A DNA stretch of 57,594 nucleotides from Streptomyces sp. PH10-H1 (lineage in GTDB: Bacteria > Actinomycetota > Actinomycetes > Streptomycetales > Streptomycetaceae), in contig NZ_JASISZ010000041.1 in the NCBI RefSeq assembly GCF_030063355.1, forward strand, positions 1 to 57,594, in the 5' to 3' direction. The position numbers and the translations under genes were made by a program. Shown piece after piece: positions 8,096 to 16,537 of this stretch (the stretch's first letter is position 1; each line of letters opens with the position of its first letter). Below the pieces are notes generated by a model. That model was given only the letters and a program-made list of their open reading frames with translations. It was not told the origin of the DNA and made no database searches.

Positions 8096-8629
8096 TCAGG
8101 CGCGGAGAGCGGCGTCGAGATCGCGAATGAACTCTCCCACGCGCCCGCCTCCGGGAGGTGCGGCGGGCAGACGGCCGAGCACCGCGGTGACCGCTGTTGG
8201 TGCGTGATGACGCGCCCATTCAAGGGTCCCCGCAGTGACACGCTGGTCTTCTCCGGATGCCAACTCTTCTGCTCGTGCCGCATGCGCTGCCGCACCGAGA
8301 ATGTGTTTCACCTGATGAGCGCTTGCCTTGGGATGAAGGTACGCAGCGGCGGCCGCATGGCTTGCCGCTCGTGCCGCATCGACCGCAGCGGGTGAAGCGG
8401 CTTCTCGTGCCGCTCTGTACGCCGCCCACGCGCTCTGCCGCAGAGCGCCCGTGCGCTGGCCGCCCCCAGCGTAAGCGAGTGCTGCATCGATCGCGTCGCG
8501 AGGGCGCGGGTCAGCAGGAAGACTCTGTTCGAAGATCGACAGCGCCCTGCGCGCACAATCAGCGGCGTAGCCCGCGATCTCACGAAGTTCGTGTTCGCTC
8601 AGCTCAATCTTGTCTGACTCAGTTGGCAC
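8096..8629 (-). CDS. Putative immunity-like protein (Imm5-like, alanine-rich)
   Basis: A 177-residue, alanine- and arginine-rich, probably all-helical protein. It has ELREIAGYAADCARRALSIF at the N-terminus, TGALRQSAWAAYRAAREA in the middle and YLHPKASAHQVKHILGAAAH toward the end. The A-x-Y-x-H-P...H-Q-x-K-H-x-L-G pattern is what I associate with the 'putative immunity protein' (Imm5-like) group in Streptomyces. No toxin gene is adjacent. The start is a GTG at 8629 with a weak ribosome site. The neighbours are remnants, so it may be a solitary survivor of a polymorphic-toxin locus. Confidence 0.5.
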   Translation of the reverse strand: MPTESDKIELSEHELREIAGYAADCARRALSIFEQSLPADPRPRDAIDAALAYAGGGQRTGALRQSAWAAYRAAREAASPAAVDAARAASHAAAAAYLHPKASAHQVKHILGAAAHAARAEELASGEDQRVTAGTLEWARHHAPTAVTAVLGRLPAAPPGGGRVGEFIRDLDAALRA

Positions 8630-8819
8630 GGCTCAATCTTGCCGCAACTCGCCAATCGGTGCCGAGACGCTCTCGCGAGCTCATCTCCGGTCACCGTCGA
8701 CCACCGCCCGCAAGCCGTTCCCTCAGCGAACCGCGGTCACGCTGGCGTGGTCGCGGGTGATGCACTGACCGGTTGGGACCGCCCCAGAAACCCGCCACGG
8801 GCATGATCTTGGAGTCCTG

Positions 8820-9000
8820 ACGGGCACGTCTACGTCGTCGGCGGCGGTCTGTTCGTCGTGCTCGCGCAGCATGCGTATGACGGTCGCGGGCGAGGGGTGT
8901 TGGCCCTTCTTCGCCCCCTTGATGATGACGAGCTTCTTGGCGATGTCGCGCAGGCTCATTTCCTGCTCGCGCAGGGGGAGGGCCATGGACGGCATGGACT
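8820..9000 (-). pseudogene. Serine recombinase/invertase, HTH fragment
   Basis: The minus strand contains ALPLREQEMSLRDIAKKLVI and then GAKKGQHPSPATVIRMLREH. This is the DNA-binding HTH tail of resolvase/invertase-type serine recombinases. The catalytic N-terminal domain is missing, and the frame is fused to unrelated sequence on both sides. Confidence 0.5.
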
Positions 9001-9159
9001 CATCGGCGACGCTGGCGCCGCCGATGTCCTGCCGCGCTTGCGGCGCTCTCCTCCACGCCACCCGCGCCGACCTGCTGCACGCGCTGGGCCGCCCCGACGA
9101 GGTAGTCCGCCAACGCGGACCGCCTCCGGTGAACGAGCCGGCCTGCACCGCAGTCGAGG

Positions 9160-10083
9160 TCAGTTCATCTGTCGGCGGGCCTGCTTTACCTCGCGGTCAA
9201 TGGCCCAGGCGTCGGCGACCGGCCCGAGGTGGCCGAGCTTGTCGGGATTGATCACCCCGCGGATGGTCTGAATCTGCCCGTCGAGCACCTCGAGGACCAG
9301 GGTCTGCAGGATCTTGCCGTCGCGGTCGCGGAAGATCGCGCCGGGCTGGCCGTTGACCTCGTGCGGCTCGAACGTCACGTCGATCCGGATCAGCCAGGGG
9401 AAGACCGTGCCCAGCACCCGGGCCACGTTCTCCGCGCCCATGATGGCCTTGGCCAGCTGCGGGGCCTTGCCGCCGCCGTCCCCGACCAACTGCACGTCGG
9501 CGGACAGCAGATTCTGCAGCCCGCCCACATCGCCGTTCCTCAGCGCGTCGAAGAACCGCGTCGCCAGCTCCTGCCGCTCCTGACGGTCCACTGCGAACCG
9601 CGGCCGCCCGGCCTCCATATGCCGCCGCGCCCGCACCAGCAGCTGCCGGCACGCCGCCTCCGAGCGCCCCACCGCCGCGGCGACCTCGTCGAACCCGAAG
9701 CCGAACACCTCCCGCAGCACAAACACCGCCCGCTCCAGCGGGCTGAGCCGCTCCAGCAGCAGCAGCGCCGCCATCGACACCGAGTCGGCCAGCTCCACCG
9801 ACCGCGCCGGATCCTGATACGGATCGCTCAACAGCGGCTCGGGAAACCACGGCCCGACGTACTCCTCCCGCCGCACCCGCGCAGAACGCAGCACATCGAT
9901 CGAGATCCGTGTCACCGCGGCCGACAGAAAAGCCTTGGTCGACGTGGGCCGGGTCGCCGAGCCGTCAAAGCGCAGCCACGTCTCCTGCACCGCATCCTCG
10001 GCCTCACTCACGCTGCCCAGAATCCGGTAGGCAATCGAAAACAGCAGCGGCCGCAGCTCCTCGAAGTCCTCGACCTTACTCAC
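9160..10083 (-). CDS. sigJ: ECF41 (SigJ-type) RNA polymerase sigma factor with fused C-terminal regulatory domain
   Basis: 307 residues. Region 2 is FSIAYRILGSVSEAEDAVQE plus TWLRF, region 4 is RLSPLERAVFVLREVFGFGF plus DEVAAAVGRSEAACRQLL. After residue ~185 comes a SnoaL-like domain. Three ECF41 hallmarks are visible: the linker motif WFPEP (consensus WLPEP), DGGGK, and NPDKL near the C-terminus. In ECF41 the fused domain takes the place of an anti-sigma factor and tunes activity. The GTG start at 10083 follows GGGGAGGGGAG. The gene lies downstream of, and probably co-transcribed with, the carboxymuconolactone decarboxylase gene, the classic ECF41 pairing. Confidence 0.9.
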   Translation of the reverse strand: MSKVEDFEELRPLLFSIAYRILGSVSEAEDAVQETWLRFDGSATRPTSTKAFLSAAVTRISIDVLRSARVRREEYVGPWFPEPLLSDPYQDPARSVELADSVSMAALLLLERLSPLERAVFVLREVFGFGFDEVAAAVGRSEAACRQLLVRARRHMEAGRPRFAVDRQERQELATRFFDALRNGDVGGLQNLLSADVQLVGDGGGKAPQLAKAIMGAENVARVLGTVFPWLIRIDVTFEPHEVNGQPGAIFRDRDGKILQTLVLEVLDGQIQTIRGVINPDKLGHLGPVADAWAIDREVKQARRQMN

Positions 10084-10258
10084 GCCGACTCCCCTCCCCC
10101 TGATCCCCTCCCACCTGACCGTACTGGCCGGCGCAGGCAGCTTCCTGTGATCAGCCGGACCACCGGCAGGCCAGAGTAACGCCCCCGAGCCCGGGGCCCG
10201 GTGGCCCGCAGCCGGCCCCCGGGCCAGTTGCCCGTGCTCATGCCCGTGCCCGTGGCGT

Positions 10259-10732
10259 TCAGTGGAACTGCCCGGGTTCGTAGTTGCCGGCCGGCTGCTG
10301 GGTGATGACGTTCAGCCGGTTCGCCATGTTCATGAAGGAGACCAGGACCACCAGGGCGGTGAGCTGCTCCTCGTCGTAGTGCTTGGCGACATACGCCCAC
10401 ACCTCGTCAGTGACCCCGCCGGCCGCATCCGCGATCCGCGTCCCCTGCTCCGCCAGCTCCAGCGCGGCACGCTCGGCCTCGGTGAAGACCGTGGCCTCCC
10501 GCCACGCCGCCACCAGGTTCAGCCGCACCGGGGTCTCGCCGGCAGCGGCGGCCTCCTTGGTGTGCATGTCGATGCAGACGGCGCAGCCGTTGATCTGGCT
10601 CACGCGCAGCGCCACCAGCTCCTGCGTCGCGGCCGGCAGCGGCGAGTCCTTGATCGCCTTGCCCGCCGACATGACGTGCTTGAGGGCCTTGCCGGCGGTG
10701 GGGCTGGCGAAGTAGTTCAGTCGCGCGTCCAT
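10259..10732 (-). CDS. Carboxymuconolactone decarboxylase/AhpD-like protein, ECF41 target
   Basis: 157 residues with the AhpD-type core: QINGCAVCIDMHTKEAA, a C-x-x-C pair plus nearby His as in the alkylhydroperoxidase D active site. The acidic and hydrophobic helices around it fit the family. AhpD-like proteins act on peroxides or thiols; CMD proper acts in aromatic catabolism. Pairing with an ECF41 sigma suggests a role in stress-related redox chemistry. The ATG at 10732 has a GGAGGA ribosome site, and an ECF41-type promoter lies 40 bases upstream. The usual 'COE' partner classes of ECF41 are CMDs, oxidoreductases and epimerases. Confidence 0.88.
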   Translation of the reverse strand: MDARLNYFASPTAGKALKHVMSAGKAIKDSPLPAATQELVALRVSQINGCAVCIDMHTKEAAAAGETPVRLNLVAAWREATVFTEAERAALELAEQGTRIADAAGGVTDEVWAYVAKHYDEEQLTALVVLVSFMNMANRLNVITQQPAGNYEPGQFH

Positions 10733-10771
10733 GGTGTGCTCCTCCGTGGTCGTCAGTGGCTACACCCCTGA

Positions 10772-10798
10772 GACGTGGTAGCCCGACCCCCTGTGACA
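10772..10798 (-). promoter_or_regulatory. ECF41-type promoter
   Basis: On the minus strand TGTCACA (10798-10792) is followed after exactly 16 bases by CGTC (10775-10772), the two elements reported for ECF41-dependent promoters. It sits 40 bases upstream of the carboxymuconolactone decarboxylase ATG. The linked sigJ gene has no such motif in its own 175-base upstream gap, so the promoter probably drives both genes. Confidence 0.75.
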
Positions 10799-10838
10799 TG
10801 GACGGATGTGACCTGTGTCTCCCCGCCGCCGGGGGGCG

Positions 10839-11067
10839 TCAGCCGACGAAGTACTCCAGTACCCGGGGGAAGGTGACGGCTCCCAGCATGAGGGCGTACA
10901 GGCTGCACGCCAGCGCGCGCGCGGTGTCCTGGCCGCTCCTTGACGAAGTCGGTGGCATCGACGCTGGTCCAGCGTCCGAACTGCTCAGCGGACATGGCGG
11001 AGCCTTCCTGTGAGCGGGCGGTCAGGACGCCTGGCCGTAGCCGTCCGGGGCGGCGTATCTGGGTCAT
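10839..11067 (-). pseudogene. Small unknown gene, frameshifted
   Basis: ATG at 11067 overlaps the stop of the gene before it (ATGA), which argues for a real two-gene operon. The frame reads MTQIRRPGRLRPGVL..., with an internal MSAEQFGRWTSVDATDFVKE. After a frame change near 10920 it continues ALACSLYALMLGAVTFPRVL with EYFVG to a stop at 10839. The end is hydrophobic and could be a membrane segment. I do not recognise the family. Confidence 0.35.
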
Positions 11068-11450
11068 GCGCCCTCCTTTGTGGCGTCCGGCCGCAGGTCA
11101 GGTGCCATATGGGTGAGGAGATCCATCGAGCAGGTGTGGGTCACCCCCGAGCAGGGGGTGGCCGTTTTCAAAGCTCTGGCCGCGATTCTGGGGAGGTAGT
11201 AGAACTGGTTGTGGAGCTTGTCGGCGCGCACCCCCGTGCCGAACAAGTGCACCCCGAAGTCCCCGAACATGAGAGGGCGCAGGTCGAATCATCCTCTGGC
11301 CGCCCCACCCAGCTGGGTGCGAAATCCACCGCCCAGGATGCGGCGCGCTCGCGCAACGCGGCCAGCGAACGCGAGCTCCGGCTCGCTGAACGCGAACTCG
11401 TCGTAGGCGCTGTCGACCTCGAACCACTGCTTCCCCTGCGCGGCGGCCAC
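11064..11450 (-). pseudogene. Unrecognised protein, frameshifted at least twice
   Basis: Protein-like sequence moves through three frames: AAQGKQWFEVDSAYDEFAFS, then LRERAASWAVDFAPSWVGRP, then MFGDFGVHLFGTGVRADKLH and ATPCSGVTHTCSMDLLTHMA to the stop at 11064. The last frame has a clean end with translational coupling to the next gene. No family is recognised. The two Cys in the final segment could be a metal or disulfide site. Confidence 0.4.
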
Positions 11451-11675
11451 TGTTGAGCGCAGGGATCTTCATGTCACCGGACTTGGCCGGGCTGGTCGAT
11501 CGAGCAACGGGAAACGATCACCCACGACCTGGGAACCGGGACCGCGAACGACGGCGGTCCGCACCGGTCAGCGACTTTCGTCGGTGCCCCAGGAACTGCG
11601 CACCGCCGTCGGCCGTGCCCTGACACGGCCGGCCGCCGCGACGAAACCCGCCGCAGCCCACGTATTCAAGATCGC

Positions 11676-12005
11676 TTAGCCCGGACGCAGCTGCTGGCGC
11701 TGCGGTGCGGCGGCGGGGCGCGGGCTGACGGCACGGGCCGGGTTGAACAGGTGGGTCCGCTCGGTCCCGGTCAGACCCAGGGCGCTGGCCACGGAGCCGA
11801 TCACCGCATCCGAGACGTTCTCGCCACGGCCCTGCTCGAACCGTACGAAGTAGTCGACGCTCACGCCCGCCAGTTGGGCGAGCTCCTCGCGGCGCAGCCC
11901 GGGGACCCGGCGGCGCTCACCGTATCTGCCAAGACCCACGTCTTCGGGCTTGATGCGCGCCCGGCGCGAGCGGAGAAACGCTCCCAGTTCAGCTCTGCCG
12001 TCCAT
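11676..12005 (-). CDS. XRE-family HTH regulator, truncated MmyB-type
   Basis: 109 residues: MDGRAELGAFLRSRRARIKP, then VPGLRREELAQLAGVSVDYF and the E-Q-G-R motif. This is the N-terminal HTH of Streptomyces MmyB-like regulators, which are normally about 280 residues long with a C-terminal ligand domain. Here a stop follows APQRQQLRPG, exactly where the ligand domain would begin, so this is a DNA-binding-only version or a truncation product. It is divergent from the adjacent monooxygenase gene, the usual arrangement in which the regulator controls its neighbour. Confidence 0.75.
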   Translation of the reverse strand: MDGRAELGAFLRSRRARIKPEDVGLGRYGERRRVPGLRREELAQLAGVSVDYFVRFEQGRGENVSDAVIGSVASALGLTGTERTHLFNPARAVSPRPAAAPQRQQLRPG

Positions 12006-12176
12006 GCCGGAGACCTTAAAGGGGTTCTGCCAGTACCCAGGTTGCCGGGTTCCCGGTACGAGTTCAGCCCTGGGTGGTCGCCCGGCGCCGCAGCAGGATG
12101 GAGCACACAGCGGGTGGCGGGGAGGGAAACCTCCTCGACCGCACCCGCGCACGACAGATACAGAAATGAGAATTCC

Positions 12177-12497
12177 GTGTACCACATTGCCGTTTCCTTC
12201 GATGTCCCCGCCGAGCACCGCGAGGAGTTCATCGCCGCCGCGCTCGAGGACGGCCGCAACTCCGGCCGCGACGAACACGGGACGCGACGCTTCGAGCTGA
12301 TCGCTGATGCGGATAATCCAGGGTGCTTCTACCTGAATGAGGCGTACGACGACGAGGCCGCCTTCGACGCACACTGCAAGGGCGAACACTTCGCGAAGTT
12401 CTTCGCGATCACCGAGAAGTTCGCCAAGGGGCCGGTCTGGCTCATCAAGGGCACCCGCATCGAAGACCCCACCACCTCCATCGACAACAACGCCTGA
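12177..12497 (+). CDS. Antibiotic-biosynthesis-monooxygenase (ABM) domain protein / putative quinol monooxygenase
   Basis: 106 residues with a ferredoxin-like dimeric alpha-beta barrel pattern: MYHIAVSFDVPAEHREEFIA, then CFYLNEAYDDEAAFDAHCKG and HFAKFFAI. The E-x-Y-x-x-x-x-A-F-x-x-H signature is typical of ABM/LsrG-like cofactor-free monooxygenases. The GTG at 12177 follows an A/G-rich region. It is divergent from the XRE regulator, which may sense an aromatic or quinone substrate. Confidence 0.8.
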   Translation: MYHIAVSFDVPAEHREEFIAAALEDGRNSGRDEHGTRRFELIADADNPGCFYLNEAYDDEAAFDAHCKGEHFAKFFAITEKFAKGPVWLIKGTRIEDPTTSIDNNA

Positions 12498-12499
12498 CG

Positions 12500-12657
12500 G
12501 GAGCCGACCCCAACCAGCCGTCCAGAATGGTCATCATCGAAGAATGGACCGGCAGGGAGTCCCTCGACCTGCGCTTCACCACCCCGCACTTCACGCACGT
12601 GGCCAGTGTGCTCGACGAGGCTCTCGCCAGGCCGTTCACGATCCGGTACCTGACGCC
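12500..12657 (+). pseudogene. Second ABM-domain protein, C-terminal fragment
   Basis: Directly after the ABM gene the frame reads MVIIEEWTGRESLDLRFTTP and HFTHVASVLDEALARPFTIR. This is the C-terminal half of another ABM protein (E-E-W/Y-x-x-x-x-L-x-x-H/R-F-x-T-P-H-F). Its N-terminal strand is missing. It is probably the remains of a paralogue or of a once tandem pair. Confidence 0.5.
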
Positions 12658-12873
12658 CAATCCATGCGGCTCGCGCGGTCCTCACCCCCGCGTTCGAGGC
12701 GTCCTCATAGCCGAACTCGATGAAGCAGCAGCCGCAGAGCGCGAACGACGGCGTCAACCCGTCGGAACCCCAAGGATCGAACCCCTGATCAAGCCCGCAC
12801 ACTGGGCAATTCGCCCGGTCAGCTGGTTACCGGCTCCCGGACTGCCGTAGTACTAGGAGGAGCGGCCGGTGAT

Positions 12874-15021
12874 TCAACCCACGGGTGCCCCCGACTCGGG
12901 CTCCGCCCGCTCTGGGTGCGGGTAGGACGGCTGTACGCGCAGCGGACGGGCTGCCCAGCCCGGCAGGTACCAGTTCCACGAGCCGAACAGCGAGACGAGG
13001 GATGGAACGAGCACCATCCGCACGATGGTTGCGTCCAGAAGGATGCCGATGCCGAGGCCGGTCGCCAGGGTCTTGAGGTCGGTGCCGGGGCCGGAGGCGA
13101 GCGCGGCGAAGGCGAGGAAGAGGATCAGCGCGGCGCTGGTGACGAGCCGGCCCGTACGGCCGACGCCCTCGATGACGGCTGCGTTGGTCGATCGCGGGGC
13201 GTCGTACTCCTCGCGGATGCGGGACAGGATGAACACCTCGTAGTCCATCGACAAGCCGAACAGGAATGCGAAGACCATGAGCGGGATCCAGAACGTGATG
13301 GCGCCGGTGGCCTGGATGCCGAAGATCGCGTTGGAGCCGTGACCGTTCTGCCAGAAGATCACCATCAGCCCGAGCGTCGCCCCGAGCGAGATCAGGTTGA
13401 GCAGCACCGCCTTGAGCGGCAGCAGCAGCGAGCGGAAGGCGCGGACGAGCAGCACGTACGTCAACAGCGCGATGATCGTGAGCATCAGCGGGAAGTTGCC
13501 GTAGACGGCGTGCATGAAGTCGATCTGGGCCGCCCCGATGCCGGCGACGCCGACGACCCCGGGAAAGTTCTCCGTGGCGTTCTCAACCCGCTTGACCACG
13601 CCGACGCTCTTCGAGTTCACCGTCTCGTCGTCCGGGATGACCACGACGATGCTCTGTCCGCCCCGGTTGCCGGCCGGCCCTGCGGGCACGAACGCCCCCC
13701 TCACGCCGTCGACCTTGGCCAGCTCGGCGGCAACCGGCTGGGCCTGGTCGGTGCGGACCAGGACCTCCATCGGGGTCAGCGCGCCGGTCGGGACGCCGCC
13801 ACGCTTCAAAGTGGTCAGGGTCTCGTACGCCGGGCCGCTCTTGGCCAGCGATTCCGAGGAGGCAAGGCCGATCTTGATACCGAGGAAAACGCCGATCAGG
13901 GCCGCCAGCGCGGCCAGCGCGGCGCCGGCCGCAATCCAGCGGCGCCGCACCACGGCGGCGGTCCACCGGCTCCAGGCACGGCTTGCCCGGTTCTCGTGGC
14001 GGATCTTGGGCCAGTCGACCCGCGGCCCGATGCCGCCCAGGATCGCCGGGGTGAGGGTGAGCGTCGTCAGCACGCTCGCCAGCGGGATGAGCGCCCCGCC
14101 GTAGCCCATGCTGCGCAGGAACGGAACCGGGAGGACGATCAGGGCGAGCAGGCCGATGGCTACCGTCACGCCGCTGAACACCACCGCATGCCCGGCCCGT
14201 TCCATCGCGATCACGACCGCTTCGTGGTTGTCCCGGCCGCGGTCGCGCTCCTCGCGCCAGCGGGTGACGAACAGCAGCGAGTAGTCGATCGCCACGCCCA
14301 GGCCGATGAGGGCGACCAGGAACTGCACGATGAACGACACATCGGTGGCGTAGGTGAGCGGCAGCAGCATCACGAAGGTCGCGAGGATCGACACCGCGGC
14401 CACCACCAGCGGCAGCAGGGCGAGGAACGACGCGAACACGAAGGCGAGTACGGCGAGGGCGCCGACGGCGCCGAGGAGCGTCTCCCCGAGCACCCCCGGC
14501 CCTCCACTGTCATTGCCCCCGGAGGCCAGCGTGTCCAGACCCGTCACCCCGACCGCCGCGCCGGAGGGCATTGCGTTCTGAGCCGCCAAGTGGATCGGAT
14601 CGGTCAGCAGCTTCTGACTCGGTGAGGGGTTGAACCGGTAGAACACCAGCGCATAGGCAGTGCGGTCGTCTTTCGTCCGGAATGCCTTGTCGCCGGTGTT
14701 CGCCTCGTCGATCACCCGCACGTTCGGAACCGCGTCGCCGACCGCCGTGAACACCCGGCCGATGTCGGCCTCGTGACCAGGGATCGTCTGCCCGGCCGGG
14801 AGCGTGACCGAGACAAGATACGGACTGGTGTTGCCGCCGCTGCCGAAGGCCTGCTCGATCTTGTGCGCCGTCACGGTGCCGGGCTGGCCCGGCAGTGAGA
14901 AGTCGATCGTCAGCCGATCCGTCGTCCGGCCGGCCAGCAGCACGCCTGCAAACAGCACCAGGCCCCAAAAAGCCACAATCGCCTTGCGATGCCGCAGAAC
15001 GAACTCGGCCCACCGTCGCAT
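12874..15021 (-). CDS. MMPL-family (RND-type) membrane exporter
   Basis: About 715 residues with the two-fold MMPL design. Each half has a transmembrane helix, a large extracytoplasmic loop and five helices. The two helix-4 signatures are GLGVAIDYSLLFVTRWREE and FGLSMDYEVFILSRIREEYD, whose Asp residues carry the proton relay. MMPL proteins export lipids and hydrophobic compounds using the proton gradient. The ATG at 15021 (MRRWAEFVLRHRKAI) fits family N-termini; in-frame starts at 15066 and 15093 would add residues without homology. No partner regulator is adjacent. Confidence 0.9.
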   Translation of the reverse strand: MRRWAEFVLRHRKAIVAFWGLVLFAGVLLAGRTTDRLTIDFSLPGQPGTVTAHKIEQAFGSGGNTSPYLVSVTLPAGQTIPGHEADIGRVFTAVGDAVPNVRVIDEANTGDKAFRTKDDRTAYALVFYRFNPSPSQKLLTDPIHLAAQNAMPSGAAVGVTGLDTLASGGNDSGGPGVLGETLLGAVGALAVLAFVFASFLALLPLVVAAVSILATFVMLLPLTYATDVSFIVQFLVALIGLGVAIDYSLLFVTRWREERDRGRDNHEAVVIAMERAGHAVVFSGVTVAIGLLALIVLPVPFLRSMGYGGALIPLASVLTTLTLTPAILGGIGPRVDWPKIRHENRASRAWSRWTAAVVRRRWIAAGAALAALAALIGVFLGIKIGLASSESLAKSGPAYETLTTLKRGGVPTGALTPMEVLVRTDQAQPVAAELAKVDGVRGAFVPAGPAGNRGGQSIVVVIPDDETVNSKSVGVVKRVENATENFPGVVGVAGIGAAQIDFMHAVYGNFPLMLTIIALLTYVLLVRAFRSLLLPLKAVLLNLISLGATLGLMVIFWQNGHGSNAIFGIQATGAITFWIPLMVFAFLFGLSMDYEVFILSRIREEYDAPRSTNAAVIEGVGRTGRLVTSAALILFLAFAALASGPGTDLKTLATGLGIGILLDATIVRMVLVPSLVSLFGSWNWYLPGWAARPLRVQPSYPHPERAEPESGAPVG

Positions 15022-15128
15022 ACCGGCCACCCTCACGCTGTAGGTTTGCGCGAGTCTAGCGTCCATTTCCTCCGCTATCAGGTAAGTCGGCACGTTTTGA
15101 TCACTTCCGGCGGTGGCACCATCCGCCG

Positions 15129-15851
15129 TCAGATGCGTCGCTCATGAGGTGCCCGCGCCCTAGCGCCGGTGCGGTGGCGTCCATGGCCCCCGGCGGCCCT
15201 CCGTACGAGAGCGGGGCGTCGCAGGCTCCCTGAGCGGTATGAGCCACCTCGCCCGAGCATCGACCCCCGCTCCCGCCGCACACGGCGACGCCGTCCCGTG
15301 ACTGCGCCGTCTGCCGGACTGGGTGGTTGCGGTCCGCTCTCAACTCGTCCGGGGCGGATGCACTGCAGATCGCGTTGATGAACGTCCCCCCGCACATCGG
15401 TGGCCTGAAATCTGATGTCGAGTACGGACAGCCGTCCAACGGCCTCGGGGCCCAACACGAGAAGTTCCAGTCCTTCCCGGGCGTTGCTCGTCGTCGGTAT
15501 GGCTGCTCCGGAATCCAGGTGAAGGAGGTAGAAATCGTGGTCCCAGTCCAGCCCGAGCGCCGCAGGGTTCTCGATCGCGGTGTGCCAGGAGATCCAGCCC
15601 AACGGGATCTCAGCCTGGCCCACATAGTGTGGGGACACCCGCACGCGGTAGGTCACGGAGCTCACGACGGCGCGTCCACCGCCCGCGTTGATGAGGACCA
15701 CCGTCCGCGAGGAGTCCGGCACCTCACGGCTCTGACCTGACCAGGCCGACCAGCTGAGGACGGGCTGCAAGGTCTGGGACAGCTGGCTCCGGGTCACCAG
15801 GATGCCGGTGAGCAGGGCGACGATGGCCGCGCACGTGGACGCGTCGAGCAC
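15129..15851 (-). CDS. Hypothetical protein with N-terminal membrane helix
   Basis: Residues 7-20 (CAAIVALLTGILVT) look like a short membrane anchor. They are followed by a beta-rich region (RTVVLINAGGGRAVVSSVTY, LLHLDSGAAIPT). I recognise no family. The last ~60 residues (from about 15310 down) are Arg/Gly-rich and less protein-like, so the natural end may lie earlier or a frame change may exist. GTG start at 15851 after GAGAGG. Confidence 0.5.
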   Translation of the reverse strand: MLDASTCAAIVALLTGILVTRSQLSQTLQPVLSWSAWSGQSREVPDSSRTVVLINAGGGRAVVSSVTYRVRVSPHYVGQAEIPLGWISWHTAIENPAALGLDWDHDFYLLHLDSGAAIPTTSNAREGLELLVLGPEAVGRLSVLDIRFQATDVRGDVHQRDLQCIRPGRVESGPQPPSPADGAVTGRRRRVRRERGSMLGRGGSYRSGSLRRPALVRRAAGGHGRHRTGARARAPHERRI

Positions 15852-16061
15852 GGCCTCTCACCGGCTACAGGCGGCCGCAGATCCTGCGGTGCCTGTGCGG
15901 CGCCGCTCGCGAGACGCCGGTAGGAACGGTGATGGGGGCCCTTCAGCGGTGACGCCACAGGTGGTGCAGCTGGTGGGTGGGCTTGATCCGCTGTGACGGC
16001 CATTCGAGCTCTGGGGGTTCGCCCCGGGGAGGATGTCCATCATGGAGAGCAGATGGAGAGC

Positions 16062-16250
16062 ATGGGGAAGAAGAAGCCTCGGCCTCGTCGTTCGTTCACG
16101 CCGGAGTTCAAGGCCGAGATCGTCGAGCTGTGCTGCGTGGTGACCCCTCGGTCGGTCAGATCCCGAAGGACTTCGATCTGACCGAGACCGCGGTGCGGGA
16201 CTGGGTGAAGCAGGCCGAGGTCGACGCTGGCGAGCGTGACGGCATTGCGC
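16062..16250 (+). mobile_element. IS3-type transposase OrfA remnant, frameshifted
   Basis: ATG 16062 gives MGKKKPRPRRSFTPEFKAEI, then VELC. After a frame change near 16135 it continues RGDPSVGQIPKDFDLTETAV with RDWVKQAEVDAGERDG. This is the HTH of an IS3-family OrfA, but it differs from the OrfA start at the left window edge, so it is a separate element. OrfB and the ends are missing. Confidence 0.65.
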
Positions 16251-16503
16251 CGCCCTTGCCCTTTGCGGACGCCCGGTCCCTGCCGCAGCACGAGGCGACT
16301 GCGGGCCACGACTCCCGTGCCAGAGGGCCGACGACGCGTCCCATGACGCGCCATCGGCGTCCCTCGGACACCTGACGTACCGGGGTATCGCCCATGTCTC
16401 CCGCTGCGCCAGGAAAGGGACCGGCGTCAGGTGGAGCGGAAGAGGAGCCACACCCTCTGACGTATGCGGTCCAGCCATGGCAGAGTCCGGGCGAAGGTGG
16501 GCA

Positions 16504-16537
16504 TTGCCCCGGGCGCCGCCGACGGCGCCCGGGGCAA
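16504..16537. terminator. 15-bp perfect hairpin without T tract
   Basis: TTGCCCCGGGCGCCG (16504-16518) pairs perfectly with CGGCGCCCGGGGCAA (16523-16537) around a CCGA loop. It may be a GC-rich Streptomyces-type terminator or a transposon-end hairpin. No gene ends close by on either strand, so it may serve the decayed IS3 region. Confidence 0.5.

Noticed and set aside
9050..9115. Plus-strand peptide resembling the C-terminal TPR-like end of DUF6596-type sigma factors (ATRADLLHALGRPDEV)
   Set aside because: Only about 16 residues fit and both sides are unrelated; too short to call a gene fragment.
12745..12800. GGTTCGATCC on the minus strand resembling a tRNA T-loop
   Set aside because: The flanking bases do not form a 5-bp T stem, and no acceptor stem or anticodon arm can be drawn.
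12916..14625. Long open frame antisense to the MMPL gene
   Set aside because: Shadow of a high-GC gene: Arg/Gly/His/Asp-rich translation without domains, while the opposite strand encodes a full transporter.
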